From positions 1-55,400 of the forward strand of contig NZ_BMVW01000025.1 in NCBI RefSeq assembly GCF_014650915.1: a stretch of 55,400 nt of DNA, written 5' to 3'. Below are positions 25,163-32,155 of the stretch, piece after piece. The translations under genes were made by a program, and so were the position numbers. The notes under the pieces are model-generated. The model saw only the letters and a program-made list of their open reading frames with translations. It was not told the DNA's origin and did no database searches. The stretch's first letter is position 1. Each line of letters starts with the position of its first letter. Source of the DNA: Streptomyces poonensis (GTDB lineage: Bacteria > Actinomycetota > Actinomycetes > Streptomycetales > Streptomycetaceae).

Positions 25163-26068
25163 ATGAAGAAAAACGGACAGATCACGGCCGGGCGCAGCGC
25201 GGCCGCCATCCCGGCCGTGGCCTATCGCCCGACGCCCGGAAGACCACCGGGCCTGGAGGTCCTCGACCTTCCCGGACTCGCCGCCCGTGCCGACGAGCGG
25301 GAACTGCCCCTCACCGCGCCCGCCCGCCCGGCCTTCCACTTGATCATCGCGCTGCGGAGCGGGCGGCTGGAGTGCTCGGTGGACTTCACCTCGTACGTGC
25401 TCGGCCCGGGCGACTGGCTGTGGGTGTGGCCCGGTCAGGTGCTGCAGTTCCCGGGCGGGCACGGGGACGGCGACGCCACCGCGCTGGTCTTTCCGTCGGG
25501 CTTCCCCAGCTCCGCGACCGACGCCCTGATCCGGGACGGCGAACACGTCCCGGACCGCCTCGTCACGCCGGACCCGGCACGCCGGTCGGCACTGGACCGC
25601 CTCCTGGACACCCTGGTCGAGGAGCACGCCGGCCTCTCCGACCTGGCGTTGGAGGCGTACATCGAGACGCTGCGCAACCTGCTCTCGGTGATCCTCATCC
25701 GGCTCGTCCACCTCGCCGACCCGCGACGGCAGACGCAGTCCGGCACCAGCGAGCCGTTCCACCTGTTCCGCCGGGCCGTCGAGGAGGACTTCGGCAGGAC
25801 CCACCGCGTCGAGGACTACGCCGCCCGGCTCGGCTACAGTCCCCGTACGCTCACCCGCGCCACCCGGGCGGCCCTCGGCTGCGGTGCCAAGCGGTACATC
25901 GACGACCGGGTGCTGCTGGAGGCGAAACGCCTGCTCATCCACACCGCGCTGCCACCGGCCACCATCAGCGAACGCATCGGGTTCGCCTACCCGACCGTCT
26001 TCAGTGCCTTCTTCCGGCAGCACACCGGCATGACACCGACCGAGTTCCGGTCCCTGACGAAGCCCTGA
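25163..26068 (+). CDS. AraC-family transcriptional regulator, divergent from the quercetin operon
   Basis: The 301-residue protein has an N-terminal cupin-like sensor (AFHLIIALRSGRLECSVDFTSYVLGPGDWLWVWPGQVLQFPGG) and a C-terminal AraC double helix-turn-helix (VEDYAARLGYSPRTLTRATRAALG ... ISERIGFAYPTVFSAFFRQHTGMTPTEFRSL). The start is ATG 25163; no clear ribosome site, so the message may be nearly leaderless. Its divergent arrangement with queD suggests that it activates the flavonol operon in response to quercetin or a ring-cleavage product. This is inference from position. Confidence 0.85.
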   Translation: MKKNGQITAGRSAAAIPAVAYRPTPGRPPGLEVLDLPGLAARADERELPLTAPARPAFHLIIALRSGRLECSVDFTSYVLGPGDWLWVWPGQVLQFPGGHGDGDATALVFPSGFPSSATDALIRDGEHVPDRLVTPDPARRSALDRLLDTLVEEHAGLSDLALEAYIETLRNLLSVILIRLVHLADPRRQTQSGTSEPFHLFRRAVEEDFGRTHRVEDYAARLGYSPRTLTRATRAALGCGAKRYIDDRVLLEAKRLLIHTALPPATISERIGFAYPTVFSAFFRQHTGMTPTEFRSLTKP

Positions 26069-26072
26069 GGCT

Positions 26073-26993
26073 TCAGGGACCGTGCCGGTCCGCCGAAGAG
26101 CCGACGCCCTGCCCCCCGGGTATCTCGGCGAAGGAGTACGGCGGCCAGGGGCCCAGGAAGCGGATGCGGACGGCGGGCTGCTGTGCCCGGAGCTCGCTCA
26201 GTACGGTGCCCACGGCGTCGACGTCGTCTCCGTGGACGAGCAGCGCGGCGGACAGCACGTCGGTCTCCTGCGGAGCGCGGTGGGTCCGGCCGCGGTCGCG
26301 CAGGTCCTCGGCGACGGACAGCAGCCGGCGGCGGAGGCCGGCGTGCAGGGAGTCGGCGAGCCGTTCGGCGGTCTGCCGGCTGTGCTGCTCCTGCTGCTTG
26401 GCGAGCAGCCGGCGCAGTCCCGCCGACCGGCCGGCCAGTCGGCCGTCCCGTACTCCCGCACCCGCACCCGCACCCGCACCCGCACCTACAACATGCACAT
26501 TCTCATCTGCGTCCGCATCCGCGTTCGCATCCGCCGTGTCCGCCATGCCCGCCGCGGGCATGGCCGTCCGGTCCAGGGTGACCTCCACGCGCAGTTCGCA
26601 CCGGCCGTCGAGGGCGTCGAGCTGTTCGGTGATCCTCGGCGCCTGCTCGGTGACCCAGTCCGTCAGGCGCTGCTCCGCCGTCCGCTCACCGCCGGCCCCG
26701 TCGGCACCCGGGCCGCCGCCTGCGACCAGGACGTTGAAGGTGGTCGGCAGCAGGCTGCCGGTGCGCTCCCACACGGCGGTGACGGCCTCGCTCTGCTGGC
26801 CCACCCACCGGCGCACCTGCTCGTCGTCACCCTGGTAGGGGCTGGCCGGTGCGTCGTGGACCAGCGCCGCGAGGCCGGTGCCGGGCACGGGCAGCAGCCG
26901 TACGGGCAGGCCGTCGAGGCCGGTGACACCGTCGGCGGCCCCGTTCCGGTCGGGAAGCAGCGCGTACACGTACAGCGCGCCCTGCTCGCTCAT
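26073..26993 (-). CDS. gas vesicle protein GvpL/GvpF family
   Basis: The 306-residue protein has the GvpF/GvpL pattern: LYVYALLPDRN at the start, LAALVHDAPASPYQ, VWERTGSLLPTTFNV, ELRVEVTLDR, and IRFLGPWPPYSFAE near the end. An insert in the middle (ADANADADADE, then GAGAGAGAGAG) is encoded by CGCACC hexamer repeats at about 26456-26486 and related units up to 26530. It probably varies between strains without changing frame. Its ATG overlaps the gvpK stop by four bases. GvpF/L proteins are minor components in gas-vesicle assembly. It is the last gene of the cluster and is convergent with the AraC gene, 4 bp away. Confidence 0.85.
   Translation of the reverse strand: MSEQGALYVYALLPDRNGAADGVTGLDGLPVRLLPVPGTGLAALVHDAPASPYQGDDEQVRRWVGQQSEAVTAVWERTGSLLPTTFNVLVAGGGPGADGAGGERTAEQRLTDWVTEQAPRITEQLDALDGRCELRVEVTLDRTAMPAAGMADTADANADADADENVHVVGAGAGAGAGAGVRDGRLAGRSAGLRRLLAKQQEQHSRQTAERLADSLHAGLRRRLLSVAEDLRDRGRTHRAPQETDVLSAALLVHGDDVDAVGTVLSELRAQQPAVRIRFLGPWPPYSFAEIPGGQGVGSSADRHGP
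26456..26486. repeat. CGCACC hexamer microsatellite inside gvpF/L
   Basis: Five contiguous CGCACC-type units encode the Gly-Ala run on the minus strand. Imperfect relatives (CGCATC) continue to about 26530 and encode the Ala-Asp run. The unit of six keeps the frame when copy number changes. Confidence 0.8.
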
Positions 26994-27304
26994 GCTCCGG
27001 CCTCCTCCGCCCAGCGGCGCGGGTTGATCAGTTTGTCCACGACGTCGTCGACCACCTCGTCCAGCCCCCGGTGCAGATCGGCGACGGAGGAGGTGATGCC
27101 GTGGTCCTCCTTGATCTGTTCCAGTGCCTCGTCCAGTTCCAGTAGGGCGTCCGCGAGGCGTTCGCTCTCCTCCAGGGTGAGGTCACCGCCCTCGATGCGG
27201 CGCAGGGCCTGGCGTTCCAGGGCCTCCTGGATGACCTCGGTCAGGGTGAGCACGAGCGACAGCACGCCGTGCTTGAGGCTCTTCTCGTCGACGGTCAACG
27301 GCAT
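26990..27304 (-). CDS. gvpK: gas vesicle protein GvpK
   Basis: The 104-residue helical protein reads MPLTVDEKSLKHGVLSLVLTLTEVIQEALERQALRR... and DALLELDEALEQIKEDHGI, the GvpK signature. It starts at ATG 27304, nine bases after AGGAGG. GvpK is a conserved accessory factor of gas-vesicle formation. The gene is overlapped by the C-terminal reading frame of the GvpA-GRAM gene upstream and by four bases of gvpF/L downstream, so the four genes form one operon. Confidence 0.9.
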   Translation of the reverse strand: MPLTVDEKSLKHGVLSLVLTLTEVIQEALERQALRRIEGGDLTLEESERLADALLELDEALEQIKEDHGITSSVADLHRGLDEVVDDVVDKLINPRRWAEEAGA

Positions 27305-28262
27305 GGTTCCGCACCTCCTGTCCGTTCTGCCTGCCTGTCCCGTATGTCCTCGCGTCCAGCTTCCTCATCCAGGCCACGGGGTCGTCGGCGGCCAGCTTCA
27401 CCTCGGCCCCGTCCGCGGTGCGGAGAGCGAAGACGCTGCCGTCCCCCGCCGGACCGGTCCCGGCCGACCGCCGTACCGCGACGACGTCGGACGTACGGAC
27501 GACCAGAGCGGGCCGGGAGTCCATGGGTGACCTCCACACCAGGCCGCCGCGGGTGAGCCGGCCCTGTCCGCCGCGCCACGACGGGCCGCCGCGGCGCGGC
27601 TCGTGGAACCACAGATGCCCCTCGAAGAGCCGCTCCTCCTCGACGGCCGGTGTGAACGGGAAGGCCGTGTCGAGCCGGCCGGCACACGCGTCGGCGAGCC
27701 GTTCGCGCAGCTTCTCGGGCTCCTGCGCCGACAGCAGTTCCTCCGTCCCGTCGGCCAGCGCCACCCGCAGACGCAGCCGCTCCTCGCCGCCGGCCGTCCG
27801 CTCCGGCTCCAGGCGGACGGCCCGGACGGCGCCGAGCTCGGCCTGCCACAGGATCTCCCGGGGCTCGTCGCGCAGGACCGCCAGGCGCTGGTCGGTCAGG
27901 TAGACGGTGCCGGGCCGCCAGCCGGTGTAGACGCCTCCGGTCAGCAGGTGGCCGCCGCTCATACGGCAGACGGCGCTCTCGCCCTCCCGCAGGTCGATAC
28001 CGCGGCGGCGGGCCGACCGTTCGGCCCAGGCGCGGGTCGCCTCGTCCCAGTGGCGCATCATGCCGTACTCCAGCATCGTCTCCATGCCGGCGAGGGCCGC
28101 CCGGACGTTGACGCCGATCAGCGGGATGTCGGCCACAGCGACGATGAGGTCGAGGTGCAGGACCGCGCCCTTGTTCAGCAGGACCTCCACCAGGTCGTCC
28201 AGGGTGACCCGGGGGTCCCTCGTCGGCCGCAGCGGCGCCTGGTGAGCCGCGTCAGCCGTCAT
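27183..28262 (-). CDS. GvpA/GvpJ-like domain fused to two PH/GRAM-like domains
   Basis: The reading frame gives 359 residues. Residues 17-68 are a GvpA-type shell domain (RVTLDDLVEVLLNKGAVLHLDLIVAVADIPLIGVNVRAALAGMETML). Residues about 95-195 resemble a bacterial PH/GRAM fold (GGVYTGWRPGTVYLTDQRLAVLRDEPREILWQAEL), and 205-302 repeat it (RLFEGHLWFHEPRRGG...GRLTRGGLVWRSPMDSRPALVVRTSDVVAV). The start is ATG 28262, overlapping the previous gene by 11 bases. The frame runs 122 bases into gvpK in another register. Everything after about residue 306 is out-of-frame gvpK sequence, so the natural stop may have been lost by an indel; in the alternative frame the stop is at 27295. PH/GRAM domains could tether the protein to membrane lipids. 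The function is unknown. Confidence 0.7.
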   Translation of the reverse strand: MTADAAHQAPLRPTRDPRVTLDDLVEVLLNKGAVLHLDLIVAVADIPLIGVNVRAALAGMETMLEYGMMRHWDEATRAWAERSARRRGIDLREGESAVCRMSGGHLLTGGVYTGWRPGTVYLTDQRLAVLRDEPREILWQAELGAVRAVRLEPERTAGGEERLRLRVALADGTEELLSAQEPEKLRERLADACAGRLDTAFPFTPAVEEERLFEGHLWFHEPRRGGPSWRGGQGRLTRGGLVWRSPMDSRPALVVRTSDVVAVRRSAGTGPAGDGSVFALRTADGAEVKLAADDPVAWMRKLDARTYGTGRQNGQEVRNHAVDRRREEPQARRAVARAHPDRGHPGGPGTPGPAPHRGR

Positions 28263-28818
28263 GCCGGGACGCCTCGCCGTCTTCCTCCACGGACGCCTCG
28301 TCGCTGTCGTCGCCCCCGCCGTCGTCGGAGCCGGTGACAGCGGGCAGACCGGCGCGGGACCCGGCGCGGGACTCCTGCTCCATCCGGGCCTGCGCGCTGC
28401 GCCAGCCGCACCACGGGCACCACTGGCGCAGCAACTGCTCGACGGGCACGCGCTTGCCGCAGTCGGGGCACGTCTCCTTCTCCTCGCGCGCCTCCCGCCA
28501 GGCCGCGGTCTCCACGTCCGTGCCCGCCGGGAACTCCAGTCCGTACCGGGCGGCCGTCTCGAAGGAGGCGAGCGCCGCGCGCAGGCGGATCCCCAGCAGT
28601 TCCACCCCGGCGACGGAGACCATGATGTCGGCGTTGAGGACGAGGCCCTTGTCCAGCAGCGTCTCCACCACGTGGGCGAGACTGCCCTCACCGGTGCGCG
28701 TGGGCTGCAGCGGCTGAACAGACCTGCTCCCCGTGCCGGCCGGCGGCACGCCCCGGCCGGCGGCGGGCGACGCGAAGACGCCCTCAGCCGCTGCGCCCCT
28801 CTCCAGGTGACTGCTCAT
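28252..28818 (-). CDS. GvpA/GvpJ-like domain fused to a zinc ribbon
   Basis: The 188-residue frame has a Pro/Gly-rich N-terminus, then a GvpA-type domain at residues 45-95 (LAHVVETLLDKGLVLNADIMVSVAGVELLGIRLRAALASFE). A four-cysteine ribbon CPDC-x13-CPWC (C117, C120, C134, C137) and an acidic tail follow. GvpA-family proteins usually end soon after the shell domain; a metal-binding ribbon is unusual. The start at ATG 28818 lacks a good ribosome site, and the low-complexity first 40 residues may not all be translated. It heads the cluster, with the PH/GRAM fusion, gvpK and gvpF/L following. No canonical gvpA, gvpG, gvpN or gvpO is seen nearby. Confidence 0.72.
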   Translation of the reverse strand: MSSHLERGAAAEGVFASPAAGRGVPPAGTGSRSVQPLQPTRTGEGSLAHVVETLLDKGLVLNADIMVSVAGVELLGIRLRAALASFETAARYGLEFPAGTDVETAAWREAREEKETCPDCGKRVPVEQLLRQWCPWCGWRSAQARMEQESRAGSRAGLPAVTGSDDGGGDDSDEASVEEDGEASRHDG

Positions 28819-28898
28819 TCCCCGCGCCTATCCGCTCCCCCACCGCTTACACGTGCGGCTCCCCCACGGCTTGCACCTGCGGCTTCCCGCGGCCGTCG

Positions 28899-30770
28899 CT
28901 AGGCCGCGGCCGCGACGTTCCCGAACTGCGTCCGGTACAGCTCCGCGTACCGCCCGCCCGCCGCGAGCAGTTCCTCGTGCGTGCCCCGTTCCACGATGCC
29001 GCCGGCCTCGACCACCAGGATCAGGTCGGCCGCCCGGACCGTGGACAGCCGGTGGGCGATCACCACGGCCGTACGTTCCTCCAGGGCCTCCGCGAGCGCC
29101 TCCTGGACGGCGGCCTCCGAGGTGTTGTCCAGGTGGGCGGTGGCCTCGTCGAGGATGACGACGCGCTGCCGGGCGAGGAGCAGCCGGGCGATGGTCATGC
29201 GCTGGCGTTCGCCGCCGGAGAGCCGGTAGCCGCGTTCGCCGACCACGGTGTCGAGGCCGTCGGGCAGGGACCGGACGAGCGCGTCGAGGCGGGCGCGGCG
29301 GAGTACGTCCCACAGGTCGTCGTCCGTGGCGTCGGGGCGGGCGAGCAGCAGGTTGGCGCGGACCGTGTCGTGGAAGAGGTGCCCGTCCTGGGTGACCATG
29401 CCGAGCGTCCCGCGCAGCGACGCGGCGCTCAGGTCGCGCACGTCGACGCCGCCGATCCGTACGGCGCCCGCGTCCACGTCGTACAGCCGGGGCAGCAGCT
29501 GCGCGACGGTCGACTTGCCGGCGCCGGAGGAGCCGACGAGCGCGATCGTCTGTCCCGGTTCGGCGCGGAAGGAGACGCCGTGCAGCACCTCGGCGCCGCC
29601 CCGGGTGTCGAGGGCGGCCACCTCCTCCAGGGATGCGAGGGAGACCTTGTCGGCCGAGGGGTAGCCGAAGCGGACGTCGTCGAACTCGACGGAGACCGGT
29701 CCCTCGGGCACCTCGCGGGCGTCCGGCTTCTCCTCGATCAGCGGCTTCAGGTCCAGCACCTCGAAGACGCGCTCGAAGCTGACCAGCGCGCTCATGACCT
29801 CCACGCGCGCCCCGGCCAGCGCGGTGAGCGGCGCGTAGAGGCGGGTCAGCAGCAGGGCGAGCGCGACGACGGCACCGGGTTCGAGGCCGCCGCGCAGGGC
29901 GTACCAGCCGCCGAGGCCGTAGACGAGGGCGAGCGCGAGAGCCGAGACCAGCGTGAGGGCCGTGATGAACGCCGACTGCGCCATCGCGGTACGGACGCCG
30001 ATGTCCCGCACCCGCCGGGCCCGCGCCGCGAACTCCGCCGACTCGTCCCCCGGCCGCCCGAACAGCTTGACCAGCGTGGCGCCGGGCGCCGAGAAGCGCT
30101 CCGTCATCCGGGTGCCCATGGCCGCGTTCAGGTCCGCCGCCTCCCGCTGGAGCCCGGCCATCCGGCGGCCCATCCGGCGGGCGGGCACCACGAACACCGG
30201 CAGCAGGGCCAGCGCGAGCAGGGTGATCTGCCAGGACAGGGTGAACATCACCGCGCCCGTGAGCACCAGGGTGACCAGGTTGCCCACCACTCCGGAGAGC
30301 GTGTTGCTGAAGGCCCGTTGGGCGCCGATGACGTCGTTGTTGAGACGGCTGACGAGCGCTCCCGTACGGGTACGCGTGAAGAACGCGACCGGCATGCGCT
30401 GCACATGATCGAACACAGCCGTCCGCAGATCGAGGATGAGTCCCTCGCCGAGCGTCGCCGACAGCCAGCGGCCGAGCAGCCCGAAGGCCGCCTCGGCGAG
30501 CGCGATCAGGGCGATCAGCACGGCGAGGCGTACGACGAGCGATCCGTCGTCGCCCGAGACGATGGCGTCGACGACCCGGCCCGCGAGGACGGGCGTCGCG
30601 ACGGCGAGGAGCGCGGTCACCACGCTCAGCAGGACGAACTGTGCGATACGGCGGCGGTGGGGGCGGGCGAAGACGGCGATCCGGCGCAGCGTCGCGCGGG
30701 CCAGCGGCCGGCGCTCCCGGGCGTGCATGACGCTGTACAGCTGGGTCCAGGCGGTGGTTTCCATGCTCAT
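28899..30770 (-). CDS. ABC exporter half-transporter under a SoxR-type promoter
   Basis: The 623-residue fused exporter has six membrane helices (residues 35-330, including FFTRTRTGALVSRLNNDVIGAQRAF) and a nucleotide-binding domain. Walker A is GSSGAGKS (413-420), the Q-loop VTQDGHLFHDTVRANLL, the signature LSGGERQRM, Walker B VVILDEATAHLD and the H-loop IAHRLST. ATG 30770 and ATG 30764 (residue 3) are both possible. The promoter at 30778-30808 predicts transcription starting at or next to 30770, so translation may be leaderless from the first ATG. From memory, the SoxR regulon of S. coelicolor includes an ABC transporter (SCO7008), of which this may be the counterpart. A likely role is efflux of redox-active metabolites such as pigments or quinones. 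Confidence 0.88.
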   Translation of the reverse strand: MSMETTAWTQLYSVMHARERRPLARATLRRIAVFARPHRRRIAQFVLLSVVTALLAVATPVLAGRVVDAIVSGDDGSLVVRLAVLIALIALAEAAFGLLGRWLSATLGEGLILDLRTAVFDHVQRMPVAFFTRTRTGALVSRLNNDVIGAQRAFSNTLSGVVGNLVTLVLTGAVMFTLSWQITLLALALLPVFVVPARRMGRRMAGLQREAADLNAAMGTRMTERFSAPGATLVKLFGRPGDESAEFAARARRVRDIGVRTAMAQSAFITALTLVSALALALVYGLGGWYALRGGLEPGAVVALALLLTRLYAPLTALAGARVEVMSALVSFERVFEVLDLKPLIEEKPDAREVPEGPVSVEFDDVRFGYPSADKVSLASLEEVAALDTRGGAEVLHGVSFRAEPGQTIALVGSSGAGKSTVAQLLPRLYDVDAGAVRIGGVDVRDLSAASLRGTLGMVTQDGHLFHDTVRANLLLARPDATDDDLWDVLRRARLDALVRSLPDGLDTVVGERGYRLSGGERQRMTIARLLLARQRVVILDEATAHLDNTSEAAVQEALAEALEERTAVVIAHRLSTVRAADLILVVEAGGIVERGTHEELLAAGGRYAELYRTQFGNVAAAA

Positions 30771-30777
30771 GTTCCGG

Positions 30778-30808
30778 ACAGTAGGACCTCAAGCATCCTT
30801 GAGGTCAA
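30778..30808 (-). promoter_or_regulatory. SoxR-type promoter with 19-bp spacer
   Basis: On the minus strand, -35 TTGACC (30808-30803) and -10 TACTGT (30783-30778) are separated by 19 bp, the over-long spacer typical of MerR-family activated promoters. Between and overlapping them is CCTCAAGGATGCTTGAGG (30804-30787 on the minus strand), which has the 18-bp CCTCAAG-N4-CTTGAGG form of a SoxR box; the arms extend to 9 bp. No soxR gene is in the window. Confidence 0.85.
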
Positions 30809-30905
30809 GAAAGCCGCACACGCAGATGCGGCTTCTCCTTGTCCGGCGCGTCAACTGCCGCCCCCGCGCCCGCAACCTGCCGTTGCGGCGCCGCGTCCAA
30901 CCTCT

Positions 30906-31925
30906 GTGGACGTGACGACCGTACGACTCATCGAGCGCACCAGGAACCTTCCACGCATCCCCGTCCGGCGCATCGCCATCCGGCGCATCCCTGTCCGGCG
31001 CATCCCTGTCCGGCAGATCCTCTGTCTGCTGCCGCTCGTGCTGGTCGCCGTGGTGGCCGTACGCCACCGGGCCGTGCTCGCCGAGGGCTTCCGGCATCTG
31101 GGCACGGCCGAGTGGCCGTGGCTGGCGGCCGCCGTCGGTACGACCTGTCTGACCTGGGTCGCGGCGGCGTGCGTCCGGCAGGGCGCGCTCGTCGAGCGGC
31201 TGCCCGCGCGGCGGCTGCTCGCCACGCAGTTCGCGGCGGGCGCGGCCAACCATCTGCTGCCCACCGGTCTGGGCGCGACCGCCGTGAACCTGCGCTTCAT
31301 GACGGTGTGCGGGGTACCCCTGGGGCCCGCGTCCTCCGCGCTCGCGCTCTATCTGCTGGCGGAGTCGGTGGCCCGGGTGGCCCTGCTGCTGGTGCTGCTG
31401 GCCGCGTTCCCGGACGCGCTCCGGCTCGGCGCCCTCGTGCCGGATGCGGCCGTCGGCCTCCTGCTGCTCGCGGCGGGCGCGGTGCTGTGCGTCGTGGCGG
31501 CGGTTCTCCTGGCGGTACGGCGGGTGCGGGCGGCCGTACGGTCCTTCCTGCGCACCGCGCTGGGCGAGGCGCGCTCGGTGCACGCCCGGCCGGCCAGGGC
31601 GCTCGCCCTCTGGGGCGGCTCCTTCGCCTTCCCCCTGCTCCAGGCGGGCGGACTGGTCGCCGTGGGGCTGGCGCTGGACCTCGGCGTGTCCGTGCCGCAC
31701 ATGGTCGTCGCGTATCTCGCCGCCACGGCCGCGGTCGCGCTGGTGCCCACCCCGGGCGGCCTCGGCTCGGTGGACGCGGCGCTGGTCGTCGCGCTGGTGG
31801 CGGCCGGCGGCCCGGCGGCGGTGGCGACGGCGGTGGTGCTGGCGTACCGGATCATCACGATGTGGCTGCCGCTGCTGCCGGGGGCACTGACACTCGGGGC
31901 GCTGGTGCGGCTGAAGGTGATCTGA
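30906..31925 (+). CDS. lysyl-phosphatidylglycerol-synthase-type TM protein (UPF0104/flippase-like)
   Basis: The protein of about 339 residues has the features of the LPG_synthase_TM family: QFAAGAANHLLPTGLGATAVNLRFM, AESVARVALLLVLL, and YLAATAAVALVPTPGGLGSVDAALVVALVAAG with the hallmark PTPGGLGSVD. About eight hydrophobic segments are seen. The start is uncertain (GTG 30906 or 30912); no ribosome site is clear. The N-terminus carries four copies of an IPVRR-type pentapeptide from 15-bp DNA repeats (about 30958-31017), giving a strongly basic cytoplasmic tail. It is divergent from the SoxR-box exporter. The transported lipid or glycolipid is not known. Confidence 0.75.
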   Translation: MDVTTVRLIERTRNLPRIPVRRIAIRRIPVRRIPVRQILCLLPLVLVAVVAVRHRAVLAEGFRHLGTAEWPWLAAAVGTTCLTWVAAACVRQGALVERLPARRLLATQFAAGAANHLLPTGLGATAVNLRFMTVCGVPLGPASSALALYLLAESVARVALLLVLLAAFPDALRLGALVPDAAVGLLLLAAGAVLCVVAAVLLAVRRVRAAVRSFLRTALGEARSVHARPARALALWGGSFAFPLLQAGGLVAVGLALDLGVSVPHMVVAYLAATAAVALVPTPGGLGSVDAALVVALVAAGGPAAVATAVVLAYRIITMWLPLLPGALTLGALVRLKVI

Positions 31926-32016
31926 GCCGTCGGTGAGGCGTGAGGACGCCGGTGAGGTGGACGGGACCGCAGGTCCGGCGCCGAACGGCCGTACGTATGC
32001 GGCAGGATGACGGTCA

Positions 32017-32055
32017 CACCCGATGTCGTACACACGTCCGGTCCGACGTCGGGTG
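32017..32055. repeat. imperfect inverted repeat between the flippase-like and MscS genes
   Basis: CACCCGATGTCG (32017-32028) and CGACGTCGGGTG (32044-32055) are inverted with one mismatch and a 15-base loop. It may be a hairpin ending the upstream transcript or a regulatory site of the MscS gene 100 bases on. The function is not known. Confidence 0.35.
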
Positions 32056-32155
32056 AAGTCATGCAGACCGGCATCCGATCAGGTGGCAAGGTGACGACAC
32101 TTCACATCCGGCCCGCGGCCGAGGCCCGTTCCCCGCGTCCTTCGGGAGGCGCCCG

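Noticed and set aside
26456..26530. hexamer repeats considered as a CRISPR-like or iteron array
   Set aside because: Units of 6 bp without spacers inside a coding region; a microsatellite, not CRISPR or an origin.
28977..31925. 982-codon plus-strand frame
   Set aside because: Only its last third (from about 30906) is a membrane protein; the rest is antisense to the ABC exporter, with shadow composition.
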